From contig JAEUBA010000014.1 of the NCBI GenBank assembly GCA_018257865.1, positions 1 through 64,000 of the forward strand: a DNA stretch of 64,000 nt, written 5' to 3'. The first letter of the stretch is position 1; every line of letters begins with the position of its first letter. The stretch is from Stereocaulon alpinum (taxonomy: Eukaryota > Ascomycota > Lecanoromycetes > Lecanorales > Stereocaulaceae). Made by a program: the position numbers and the translations under genes. Positions 23,313 through 32,964 of the stretch are shown in pieces. The notes beneath the pieces were generated by a model. That model saw only the letters and a list, made by a program, of their open reading frames with translations. It was not told the DNA's origin and ran no database searches.

Positions 23313-24105
23313 ATGCTCAGAAGAGTCATCACCACAGCGCCTCGCGCCAGCAGAGCTCTCTCTACATTTGTCCGACCAGCCATCACCTCACAAGCCAGAC
23401 TCGCCGCACGAGCATCAAGAACAGAGCGGAGGTCTTACCATGAGAAAGATAAGTAGCCCGCAATAATCGTTGACGACGGTCCCTCTATCGCTTTGGCGGT
23501 TCTGCTCACGCAGAGCCCAACAACTCTACATACTACCCCGCCCCCGTGTATGAACGCACAGCTAACATTATACCCACTCCTCGATCACTACTCCTCACCT
23601 CGCAATGTCGGCTCTATGGACAAGACCCTCAGCGACGTTGGAACGGGGCTCGTCGGTGCTCCAGCATGTGGCGATGTCATGAAGCTTCAGATCAAAGTCG
23701 ACCCAGAGACCAACACCATATCAGACGTCAAGTTCAAGACTTTTGGATGCGGCAGCGCTATTGCGAGCAGCTCATATCTGACGGAGCTGGTGAGGGGGAT
23801 GACGTTGGAAGACGCGGGAAAGATTAGGAATACAGAGATTGCTAGGGAGTTGTGTTTGCCACCTGTGAAGCGTACGTACACCAGGTCAAGGGAACGTTTG
23901 ACGGAGCGAGGGAGGGAAGCTAATGTTGGGAACAGTGCATTGCTCGATGTTGGCCGAGGACGCCATCAAATCCGCCATCTCGAATTACTATACCAAGAAC
24001 CCCAAAGCCGCGAGCACGAACCTTGGAGGAACCGGCGCCCAGATGCCTAAAATTGAGGTGGAGAAGGTCATGGAGTCGCCAGTGCAGCAGCCTGCTATGG
24101 CATAA
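23313..24105 (+). CDS. ISU1: Mitochondrial Fe-S cluster assembly scaffold IscU
   Basis: Exons 23313-23448, 23578-23871 and 23936-24105 sum to 600 nt, 199 residues. The first 40 or so form a basic mitochondrial presequence (MLRRVITTAPRASRALSTF). The scaffold follows: HEKVLDHYSSPRNVGSMDK, cluster cysteines at about residues 76 (PACGDVMK), 103 (FGCGSAIASS) and 146 (LHCSML), and the Hsp70-binding LPPVK at 139-143. The third cysteine is joined by a 64-nt GT-AG intron. The first intron (23449-23577) fits only as an AT-AC intron: exon 1 ends at GAAAG, the intron starts ATAAGT and ends CCCAC, with a GCTAAC branch site at 23561-23566. Isu1 accepts sulfur from Nfs1 and iron/electrons via frataxin and ferredoxin in the matrix. 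The C-terminal extension (NLGGTGAQMPKIEVEK...) is longer than in yeast. Confidence 0.9.
23449..23577 (+). other. AT-AC intron of ISU1 with U2-type signals
   Basis: The intron begins ATAAGT, which equals the consensus GTAAGT with the first base changed, and ends AC. The branch motif GCTAAC lies 11 nt upstream of the end. Splicing here gives HEK|V|LDHY exactly as in IscU proteins and preserves the frame through 600 coding bases. No GT-AG pair in the interval gives the conserved junction. Confidence 0.7.
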
Positions 24106-24385
24106 GTTGAGACGTTGGTGTGAACATTCGTTTGGTGGAAGTTTTCCAATGTTGGGAGGATCCTAGGGCGGTTGCTGAAGGTACACAGCCAGTTTCAGGC
24201 AGTCCATGGTATTCGGGCGGAAAGCGATCAACCTGAGAGGTGTTGTTGGTCTTGGGTTGATAGCGTTTATAAAAGTGCAAACCTTCTGCCAAGTTGGTCA
24301 AATGGTTTAGCTGTCTACCAGCACATACTGTGAATAGTATCGTCTACGTGTTGTACGAGTGCATGCAGCCGAGAAGTAGCCAGTA

Positions 24386-25255
24386 TCATCGCTGGAAATG
24401 CAAGATACCCCAGCAAAGCTGCCCGTTCTTACCACCATCAACCCAATGCCCAAGACCAATCTTCATATTCCTCACATATTCATCCGATATCTTCCCCTCC
24501 AGCTCCTGCTCTCGACCTTCCAGCTCTTCCAACACCCTACTATAACTGTTGACAAGCTGCTCCGTCAATTCCTCAAATACCACATCCCCAAACCCTCTAC
24601 GTTCAAATTCCCTACGATACGAAGCAAGTGAGCCCAAGCTCCCTAGCTGTAGTCTAGCCAATACAGGCTTCAACCCCTCTAGATCCGCATCTTCCGCGGC
24701 CATTGGATCCGTGAACACTACTTTCCCTCCCTGCTTGACCAGCACTCTATCAATCTCCGCCACAACAGCTGCTCTATTCCCCGAATGTAGAAACGCATCC
24801 TGAGACCACACAAGATCAAAACTGTGATCTGGAATCGGCACATCTTCAAAAGACCCCTCTACCACATCCACGAGGTGCTCGAGCCCTTGCTCCATGGTCT
24901 TGGTTCTATTCCGCTCATTCTCCACCTCGGATAAATTCAAGCACGTAACATGGCATCCGTACGTCTTGGCCAGGTACCGAGCAGCACCCCCATAGCCAGC
25001 ACCCATATCAAGCACTCTTGTTGCAGACGTGATGGGCCCAACAATAGCAGCCATACGCTCGACTGTGCGGCGGGAGGCGGTGGCTATAGTGTCGGTGGGG
25101 AAAATGTAGATGCCTATATGGAGGTCTTCGCCGCCCCAGAGGGTGTGGTAGAATGTGTCGGCGTCTGTGGAGTTGTAGTAGGTTCGGGCAATGGAGGTCG
25201 CATTTGGAGAGGATTCATCGCTGGAGGAGGGAGGAGCGGGTGTTTGGGTGGGCAT
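24386..25255 (-). CDS. SAM-dependent methyltransferase, sarcosine/dimethylglycine methyltransferase-like
   Basis: One intact 289-residue frame, no intron. The N-terminal region YYNSTDADTFYHTLWGGEDL followed by HIGIY is characteristic of the GSMT/SDMT-like and small-molecule C/N-methyltransferases. The SAM motif I is VLDMGAGYGGAARYLA at about residues 82-97; motif II region is PDHSFDLVWSQDAFLHSGNR, motif III is LVKQGGKVVFTDPMA. The C-terminal part (LASYRREFERRGFGDVVFEEL) completes the Rossmann methyltransferase fold. Cytosolic, with a small-molecule substrate; glycine-betaine synthesis is one possibility, and tailoring of a secondary metabolite is another because the gene opens the accessory region that leads to the PKS-NRPS. 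Upstream (25256-25993) no gene is visible. Confidence 0.8.
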   Translation of the reverse strand: MPTQTPAPPSSSDESSPNATSIARTYYNSTDADTFYHTLWGGEDLHIGIYIFPTDTIATASRRTVERMAAIVGPITSATRVLDMGAGYGGAARYLAKTYGCHVTCLNLSEVENERNRTKTMEQGLEHLVDVVEGSFEDVPIPDHSFDLVWSQDAFLHSGNRAAVVAEIDRVLVKQGGKVVFTDPMAAEDADLEGLKPVLARLQLGSLGSLASYRREFERRGFGDVVFEELTEQLVNSYSRVLEELEGREQELEGKISDEYVRNMKIGLGHWVDGGKNGQLCWGILHFQR

Positions 25256-25982
25256 TGTCTTGTGGGGTTAGGTTGTATTAGGTAGCCATTGCGAGCCTCT
25301 TGCTTCGAAACTATGTTACTGTTCACTAGAGTCGGTTGACCGGGTATGATCCATGTTGAAGTCAGTCTGCTGAGCGCTCTCAGGACGGCAAAGAGGGGAG
25401 CTGTGCAGCGTTGTTCCGTCAAGATGTCTTTGAACAGCAGTTGTTTTTAGAATTGAGTTTGTAGAGCGTTTGCAGTGGGGGGCTAAAAGCAAAAACAAAA
25501 GCATGGGGTAATTGCGGTACAGTTGAAAGGTGTATGTACAGTCGGTGCTGCGCCAGGGGGCTCAACTGAGCCTGTGGGGGCCACCTGCCCAGGGCCATTC
25601 CGGGGGACCAAGTAGTGAGTAGCTCTAACATCTCTACCGGGCTAACTTATTATTAAACATTGTTGACTTCGTTCCATGTCAAAACAGCAGGCAGCTATGT
25701 TGTTTCTAGCCTGGCCTATCCTAGGTCAAGGCTTCCGAAGCCCCCGACGTCACACTTTCTGCTCCTTCACTACTGGCACATACCGGCCAGTACCAAGGCT
25801 TCTGCACACTACCATAAATCCCAGTCAGCGCTGATCTGTTTCGAACATGGATAGTGACTACTGTAACCCGTATCCAAGCTCAATGAAACCCACCGACCTC
25901 GCTCTTTAGCCCCGCAACCCGGTTTACATCCCGCTCGCCTACGAGGGCTGAAGATTCTCAAGCTAAGGGATGGACGCCCGGT
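25256..25982. other. Intergenic, methyltransferase promoter side
   Basis: No conserved frame; short open frames here are not convincing. The right end abuts the target duplication of the MITE. Confidence 0.45.
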
Positions 25983-25993
25983 TGATCATCCAT
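25983..25993. repeat. Left copy of 11-bp target site duplication
   Basis: TGATCATCCAT at 25983-25993 recurs exactly at 26497-26507, immediately outside the terminal inverted repeats of the MITE. Confidence 0.8.
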
Positions 25994-26496
25994 GGGCTTA
26001 CAGCTCGGCGGGGGTAGAACGACTAGCTCCGGCGGAACCTCAGTGAGGGTACAGATTTAATATACGCATATGCTGAGCGTATACGTAACATATGTGAGAG
26101 CTAGCTTACCTAATTGATATAAGTCAGATAGTATTAAGTTACGGTATACGCTCAGCATATACGTAACATATATAAGAGCTGGCTTACCTAAATACCTTAA
26201 CTATAATACTGTCCGACTAGGTAAGCCGGCTCTTATATATATTGCGTATATACTAAGCGTATATTGCGTATATGCTGAGCGTATACTGTAACTTAATAAG
26301 TGGTCTAATTACTACTCTATAAATAATAGATACGTTAAGCATATGCTGAGCTGAAGCTCTCAGGCGATTAGTAAACTACTGGTATTAATGCTCAGCATAT
26401 ACACGCGGCTCATCTAGGGTAGAACTTTTTTTTTTCTACCCCGGTTGAACTTTCTACCCCCGCCGAGCTTTTTTCTACCCCTGCCGAGCTGGGACC
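25994..26496. mobile_element. 503-bp MITE with TIRs and 11-bp target duplication
   Basis: Left end GGGCTTACAGCTCGGC + GGGGGTAGAA; right end, read inward on the other strand, GGTCCCAGCTCGGC + AGGGGTAGAA. Subterminal GGGGTAGAA repeats occur four times at the right side. It encodes nothing. Internally, a segment at about 26146-26191 is repeated in inverted orientation at 26216-26262 (about 45 bp), and a third direct copy lies near 26070-26113, so the element can fold back on itself. The 19-bp motif GTATACGCTCAGCATATAC (26144-26162) and its exact reverse complement (26268-26286) are embedded in these arms. A target duplication of 11 bp and GG-starting termini fit Mutator-like elements; that classification is inference. 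It is related to the 6.4-kb element at 36267-42642. Confidence 0.8.
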
Positions 26497-26507
26497 TGAT
26501 CATCCAT
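26497..26507. repeat. Right copy of 11-bp target site duplication
   Basis: Exact copy of the 25983-25993 sequence, starting directly after the right terminus of the MITE. Confidence 0.8.
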
Positions 26508-26981
26508 AGAGATAAATGGCCGGACCAGCGTTCTGGCGAGAACGCGCCGATACGGCTTCATCCCGCAGGTCTTGTTTGGACATGGCATTCGTCAAGCTTC
26601 ATGACCCTGCAAACACTGGAATTACTAGACCTCGATGCGTCTGTGATCGACACATCACTGCCTCATCGGCTCACGGTAGGCGGAGAAGCGCACATTCTCG
26701 ATGTTAAATTTCAGTTCCTCTGTAACCAATCACGGGATAGAACCTTTCCATGCTCTGCCTCAGTACAATTAGTGGGTTGTGACAGTAGGCAATGAGTTCA
26801 TTCTTTTGGGATATCTTCATAGCGAGCTAACATTGGTTGACAGCGACAAAACAGTAACCACCCTATTTCACACCCGCTTCCGACCCATGCAGTACCAATA
26901 CATATGCAACGGCAATTCAATTCCAATACCAACCGCTGAACAAATTCGCTGCGAATGCTCTTAAAGTCATAACATATAAGC
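26508..26981. other. 3' flank of the AflR-like gene
   Basis: No conserved frame seen in these 474 bases. Normal base composition returns right after the MITE. Confidence 0.45.
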
Positions 26982-28888
26982 CTAGTCACTCAACCTTGTT
27001 CTAGTTCTTCGTGAATTTTGTGGCTCGCTTGAAATGGTCTTGATTCTCTTGATCTTCATTTGAAGCATCATTTCCTGTTCATCTACCAATTCCATTGCCG
27101 ATTCTTCTAGTGTCGGTGGCGTCGCCGGTCGCCGTGCTTGATAAAAACCCCTCAAAGTGGCCCTAGAGGAAAAGTCTTCAGGCCGCCGTTGCGATCGCGA
27201 AGAGAGAAGAGCGCGGCGAAGTGCATCACTCAAGTTGCTCAGCTGATGCGAAATAACCTGCAGGTGGAGGCGCGACTCGAGAAAGGTACCACTTTCGATA
27301 GTGAAGGTGCCAATGCAGAGGCTGGCAGTGGATGGGGGATTGCCATAGTTCGAATCGTTGGCCAATTGCGATCCAATGTTGTTGATAATGATGTCGTACG
27401 CGGTAAGCAGACGTGTGTGGCAGGCCATCATAAGATGGAAAGCTGCAGTGCTGGAGAAAGCAGCGTCGCATTTTGATGATGGCATGGCATTGAACATAAA
27501 AGACCCGAAGGAACCGTCAGGAGCGGGTGAGGATGCGCCACGTTTAAGGGATGTACCATTTTCGCCCGCCTTGTTGCTGTTGTTTGATTCTGCGGAGCGG
27601 GCCGACAGGGGTGAAGGTAGTGCAGACGTCCGCGGCGTAGTGGGTCGTTGGGGACTACACGTTTCGGAGATAAGCTTGATGAATTTCTCTGTCGCACAAA
27701 AGAGCTTGCCTAAGGTTCCAGATTGATTGTGGCAAGCCTGGTGGTTAGTCTCAAGATTTTTGTCTGAGTGTATGATTGTTGCGGAGCAGTCGTAGATTTC
27801 AATCTGCAGCTGCAGCATGGACTGGGTCTGTTTGAGCTCATCTGTTTGATTTATGCCGAATTCCTGAACGCCAGTCCGCAATGTCGACATTGACTTGCTG
27901 ACAGAAAGTCTACGCTGTCTCTCGAGCACAGGCTTGTCTTGGTGAGACGATTTAGGGCAAGGTGATGGAAAAAGCATGCGCGTATCTTCCAATAGATGTG
28001 CCATGTCTGGATCGCTGTAACACCTGTCTTGAACTCTGCTTTCGGGTCGGGAGATACTTTGTCTAGATGCTCTTTCTGCCGGTGAAACATGTGTAGAGGA
28101 TGGTGTGGAGTATGTTGAGTTGTCAACCATCATGCTATCGTCTAGCATACTCATGCTGAGATTCATGGGTGATTGGAAGAGAAACTCGTCATGAGCTGAG
28201 TCTGGCTGTGCAGTAGGATCGTATTGCTGGCGGTTGATCTCGTCCGAAGGGTTTGACTTGGTCATCGAGGGGCATTGTAGCATGGTGTAATCCCCTAGGT
28301 GGCATTGCATTAGCGACTGCTTACGGTAATCATCTTTGGCTACTTACATGTCTCCTTCTCGTTCGTCTTGCCAAAGAAGCTCATATCCACCGAGTCCGAG
28401 AAATCCAAGTTGAAGTCGAAGAATTCAGAGTATTCATCCATGACCATAGGTGTAGGATCATCGTCACATGGTCGGAAGGCCTCCCTTGTTGGAGAAGCTG
28501 CCGAGATAGAGGAAGGATAGCTTGAGGGAGTACTCGATATATTGAGGGGCTTGTTGGTGATGATTTCTGACGGTGCTCTACGAGAAGCACTGGCTTTCGT
28601 CTTTGTTGTGGGAACATCAGAAGCTTCCGCGCTGGAGGCTCGACTCAACGATGGCGATACATTTCGAGTGTGAGGATCGGTACGTGCCTGAAGCTTCAAG
28701 GCTTTGCTAGGCCGGCCTGTCTTTAGTGGAGTGCTGATATTACAGACTGTGCCGGCTTTCTGGCACCGAATACAGGGTGCATTTGAGTCTCCGCTATCAA
28801 TAGGACGTGGGCATCGAAGCTTTTGGCCATGACAGCGGTCACAGGCAAATCGCTTGACCTGAGTCGCTGCTCCCTGGGCCAATGACAT
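26982..28888 (-). CDS. Zn(II)2Cys6 transcription factor, AflR-like
   Basis: Exons 28888-28348 and 28294-26982, joined by a 53-nt intron (GTAAGT..CCTAG), encode 617 residues. The zinc cluster is at residues 13-50: CDRCHGQKLRC then CIRCQKAGTVC, six cysteines with a linker containing a Pro (RCPRP) and followed by basic KTGRPSKALK. A long Ser/Pro/Thr-rich region follows (60-330). The C-terminal part matches the AflR-type regulatory domain in order and style: SMLQLQIEIYDCSATI, CATEKFIKLISET, AFHLMMACHTRLLTAYDIII, and HLQVISHQLSNLSDALRR. Such factors activate secondary-metabolite clusters by binding inverted half-sites. A pathway-specific role for the PKS-NRPS or the adjacent MFS gene is inferred from position. 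The frame extends upstream of 28888 to a TTG, but the ATG at 28888 directly precedes the zinc cluster. Confidence 0.85.
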
Positions 28889-28998
28889 ATCTGGAACACT
28901 CGAATGCAGGTACACCAAGGTGCATGGGTTCGGGTGACTGCAAGTCGGTGAGCGTATATGTGCCTGCCAAGATGAAAAGTGGAGCTGATCGATGTGAA

Positions 28999-29060
28999 GG
29001 AAGTATGTGAAGATTCAGAAAGTATGTGAAGATTTAAGGAAGTATGTGAAGATTCAGGAA
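28999..29060. repeat. About 20-bp tandem repeat, three copies
   Basis: GGAAGTATGTGAAGATTCAG-like units start at 28999, 29019 and 29038, followed by a partial copy. It lies about 110 bp upstream of the AflR-like start codon, so it is probably in its promoter or 5' UTR. Confidence 0.8.
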
Positions 29061-29260
29061 GTGTATGGAGATCTTGCAGGTATCGAAGCGTTCAAATTGA
29101 TTCTGTTCCTGAGATCAGGGTTCGATGGTATTCTTGTAGTCATGTGCAACTGGTTCTGGCCCCAGCGGCCCAGACAACGAGGCCTCCCAGCACTCGCTTC
29201 GCAGGATCAACGGCGGAGTCCAAGACTAAGAGTGGCAAGGATTAGCTGCATATAGTTTTA

Positions 29261-29337
29261 TTCCAAGATGTCGGATCCCACGTGTCGGGGCATTCTGTGG
29301 GATTCCAGGATGTCGGATCCCACGTGTCGGGGCAATG
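29261..29337. repeat. 42-bp direct repeat carrying GGATCC and CACGTG palindromes
   Basis: The unit starts TTCCARGATGTCGG and continues ATCCCACGTGTCGGGGCA; copies start at 29261 and 29303. Each contains one CACGTG, the core site of bHLH factors. Position upstream of the AflR-like gene suggests a possible regulatory role. Confidence 0.8.
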
Positions 29338-31233
29338 TTTGGTTAAGCAAGAACGACAGCCATGTGCTGACAGGGTTTTAGTGTGAGGTACACATGGCGT
29401 GTCACGTAGCGTGAGCGTTACTAGAAAGGCAGTTTCATGCAATAATGCAGAAGGCGGGATGAGTAAGAATAATGGAGCTATCGGCGCTGACGAGGTTACT
29501 CGTATTGGACCAGTGAGAGTGAGACTGTATTAGCGTCTCACATGCAGATTCTATACGGTGCAGGGACGACACGGCCTTGCCTACGACTGCCGATGTTTGA
29601 AGTTTCGTTAAGCCGGCCGAGTGCGAATACCTCATCAAGCGTCAATAGCAGCGGCGCTGCATAGGATGTCGCCCAGGATGTCACTTGAGATGAAGATCGG
29701 CCGAAGACGGCGGTCACGTTGCATTGCTTGCGACACCCGCTACAGATACGCCACGTGGTAGGGCTTGTATTGAAACATGATGGAATACTCTCGCCTAATC
29801 ATGAAGGATCATGGACGTCTAATTTGGATTTAGACTTTGGTATATCTCGATGGTAGTGTCCGTCTTACTTCAAAGGAGCTGGAGAAGGAGCTTGCAGGCA
29901 GAAGTCCAAGTATAGAGGCAGGGGAGGCTGAGTAAGACAACGGGGTAACAAGGAAAGAGCGGGCTGCCCTGCAAAGGGAAGCCAAGTTCATCCGATGACG
30001 GAAGGATATCCAATCATTCACGCCGCTTGCATCCTCTGGTCTTCTCGACATTCTCGATAAGCTATGTGGGATCTAGTGTACCTTACCTTAAGTTGTTGGT
30101 TTGCTTGGCAGCGCGGCTGACTTGCAGGACTTTGATTAGGTCGTATTATCATTGCAGGCCTTGGCTGGACGCGCACATGTTTGATAGGCCAACGTTCCGC
30201 GTAATATTACCCCAAACAAGCGTATTCTGCGAGTGCATTGACTCTCTAAAGCTTGCAGAAGTTCGGGGCTATTTCTCCAAAGTTGCACTCTGGAGTCTGT
30301 ACCTGACGAGTCATGGACAAAACTTTATAACTACATTCTGCACACCTCTCTCTGAAACACCAACAAACGCCACGTTCCGCCCCTTGTGTTGTGTTCTACG
30401 TACCATCACTCCTTCCATATCGTCGCACTCTTCATTATTGCGCCACCTGTTTCTAGTACACTATAGCCCTATGACCGTCCTAAGAGTTTGCTAATCAACG
30501 ACCTTACAGTCAAGATCTCCAGGGTCCAATTCCCGGCTAAGCTCACGCCATGATCAACCCAGGGCACGACTACCGAGGGGGCCGGAACGACCCAAGAGGG
30601 CGAGCTTAGACCGGATGCTTAGAGCGGATAAGGCCGCCGGGGCTTGGGCTCTGGGTTAGTGCTACAGTGGACATCCTTCACCGCCAATCCTCGACCCTCG
30701 ATCCCGATGACAACAATACTGTACAACAGTAATCGAAGGATGATTATGCTCCAGAACGACTACGCCGTCTATGTACGCCTAGGTCCCAACAACATTGCCT
30801 CTTCCCAGCTGACATCGTGTCCGTCTGCAGCTAGTCCTTACAGACTCTCCATTGTCCCGATTTACCGAGCTTACCAAAGCCGCCGAATCGGGAGAGTCGG
30901 CGTGATATTTCCTCCGCGATTGCCTGCTTTCAGCCTGTGCTGACTATTCCTGCCTACCTCTACGGCGAGTAAACATCAAAATCATGTCCGAAATGGTAGT
31001 ATATGGATCAACTTCGTCTGGACGCCTGCATTCAAAGTGTCTTTCGCGTTCATTTCCATCTCTTATGATTGTTTATGCGCGTCGGAGAATAATCTGCACG
31101 TTTCTCTGTCAGCCTTCATCACCATTTGATACACTCGATAATTCAACTTCTGCATCTGTGGCCTCCACATCTCCATTGTCTCTCACCGCCATTCGGCCTG
31201 TAAAATTTGACAAAAGCTTACAAAGTCGCACCC

Positions 31234-32964
31234 ATGATCCCTTCCAACCACCCCAAATCCTCGTTTAGGATGTCAGCCTCCCCAGAGAGCACCTTAGGCG
31301 TCAAAGCTCCCCGTTCCCAAGTCGACTCAGATGATGGTAGCGATGGCCCCGTCCCTACCAAAATCACCACCGAGGCTGCTGCTGCTACACCACCAAAAGA
31401 TTGGCGCTTCTGGTTGATCTTCGTATCCGTCTGTGTGGCCACTATCCTTGTCGCCATTGATCTCTCGATCCTTTCCACCGCCTTGCCAACTATCACCGAT
31501 GACCTCCATTCTGGAGACCTGTACGTTTGGGTTGCTAATGCGTACATTCTGGCAAATACGGTCACGATGCCAATTTTTGGCCAGATGGCCAACATCTTCG
31601 GACGTCGATCCTTGACCATTATTTCGGTCCTCATCTTCATGTTGGGATCTGGATTAGCTGGGGGAGCCACTAGCACTGCGATGCTCATTGCAGCACGTGC
31701 AGTCCAGGGTGTCGGAGGGGGAGGTATCATCACGCTCGGCGAGATCATCATCTGTGATCTAGTACCCCTGCTAGAACGAGGCCAATACAGTGGCATCATC
31801 TCAGGTACCTATGCGATTGGCACCATCATTGGACCCGTTATGGGAGGCCTTTTCACACAGCATGCAACATGGCGTTGGGTATTTTATATCAACTTACCAA
31901 TTTGCGGCGCGGCGTTGGCGCTCATCATCCCATTCCTCAATCTCAAGCACCGACGCGAAGGTACGATCATGGATCGTTTGAAGCGTGTCGACTGGGCTGG
32001 AAATGCGCTCTTGACTGCCTCAGTTACAGCAATCCTGCTTGCTCTTGCATGGGCAGGGACAAAGCACTCTTGGTCATCCTGGCATACCATTCTTCCACTC
32101 GTTCTCGGCTTATTCGGCATGCTCGGTTTCGGTGCAATTCAATATTCAGGCTACCTCGAAGAGCCTACCATGCCTCCGAAGCTCTTTTCGAATCGGACCT
32201 CCATCGCAATCTTCTGCATGGCTTTTGTGCACGGCATCTTGCTACTCTACGTCACCTATTTCTTGCCCGTCTACTTCCAAGCCGTCCGAGGATCTTCACC
32301 TACGCGTTCAGGCGTCCAGATATTCCCTATTGCTACCACTATCGCTCCGGCGGCGGCCATTTCCGGCGTCCTGATTACTATTAAAGGCAAATACCGCATC
32401 TTCCATTTCCTCGGCTTTGCCTTGATGGCAGCCGGATGCGGCAGTCTCGCCGTGCTTAACGAGAGCTCCAGTATGGGAGCTTGGATTGGATTCCAATTAC
32501 TCTTTGGGCTTGGAAATGGCATGGTGTTCAATACTATGATTCCACCTCTACTCGCAAGTGTGCCAGTCTCGGAAGTTGCGACTGCCACCGCCACCTGGAC
32601 TTTCATGCGCTCGTTCGGCTCAATCTGGGGCATTGCCGTGCCTAGTGCCATTTTCAATTCGCGGACCGACCATCTGGTTGCGCAACGGCTCTCCAACTTT
32701 CCAGCTATCGCTGCACTTTTGGTGAAAGGTGGTGCATACCAAAGAGCAACTGCAGTATTCGTTCAAAGCTTACCTGCGATCCCAAAGCACACAGTCATTG
32801 GCATCTACACAGATGCACTCAAGACGATCTGGTATATCAGCATACCATTCGCGCTAATTGGATTCCCAATTGCAATGTTTGTCAAGAGCTATGTTTTATC
32901 GAATGAGCTCGAGACGGATTTTGGCATGGAGGAGAGGAAGAAGACAGTGGATTCGAAGGCGTAG
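31234..32964 (+). CDS. MFS exporter, DHA14 drug:H+ antiporter family
   Basis: A single exon of 1731 nt encodes 576 residues from the first ATG (31234; an alternative ATG is at 31270, and the frame opens further upstream only to a TTG). Residues 1-65 are a cytoplasmic Ser/Thr/Pro-rich tail; about 14 hydrophobic helices follow. Family motifs are visible: AIDLSILSTALPTIT in helix 1, motif A GQMANIFGRRSLTI, RAVQGVGGGGI, and the antiporter motif C GTYAIGTIIGPVMGG. Fungal members export toxins and secondary metabolites, for example ToxA and the aflatoxin-cluster pump AflT. It sits in the plasma membrane. Its neighbour, divergent across 2.3 kb, is an AflR-like regulator, which fits a metabolite cluster. 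Confidence 0.9.
   Translation: MIPSNHPKSSFRMSASPESTLGVKAPRSQVDSDDGSDGPVPTKITTEAAAATPPKDWRFWLIFVSVCVATILVAIDLSILSTALPTITDDLHSGDLYVWVANAYILANTVTMPIFGQMANIFGRRSLTIISVLIFMLGSGLAGGATSTAMLIAARAVQGVGGGGIITLGEIIICDLVPLLERGQYSGIISGTYAIGTIIGPVMGGLFTQHATWRWVFYINLPICGAALALIIPFLNLKHRREGTIMDRLKRVDWAGNALLTASVTAILLALAWAGTKHSWSSWHTILPLVLGLFGMLGFGAIQYSGYLEEPTMPPKLFSNRTSIAIFCMAFVHGILLLYVTYFLPVYFQAVRGSSPTRSGVQIFPIATTIAPAAAISGVLITIKGKYRIFHFLGFALMAAGCGSLAVLNESSSMGAWIGFQLLFGLGNGMVFNTMIPPLLASVPVSEVATATATWTFMRSFGSIWGIAVPSAIFNSRTDHLVAQRLSNFPAIAALLVKGGAYQRATAVFVQSLPAIPKHTVIGIYTDALKTIWYISIPFALIGFPIAMFVKSYVLSNELETDFGMEERKKTVDSKA

Larger units (their letters stand above)
28889..31233. promoter_or_regulatory. 2.3-kb divergent interval between regulator and MFS exporter
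   Basis: No gene is supported across these 2345 bases. It holds two tandem repeats described separately (28999-29060 and 29261-29337), the latter with CACGTG boxes, upstream of the AflR-like gene. The MFS start region near 31100-31233 is pyrimidine-rich. Short frames at 30027-30494 and 30644-30943 show no homology I recognise. Confidence 0.45.

Noticed and set aside
23453..23515. GT-AG intron alternative in ISU1 (donor at 23453, acceptor ending 23515)
   Set aside because: It keeps the frame but inserts about 20 unconserved residues before LDHY and uses a poor donor GTAGCC; the AT-AC reading gives the conserved junction.
31207..31233. Upstream extension of the MFS frame
   Set aside because: It starts at TTG, not ATG; the first ATG is 31234.
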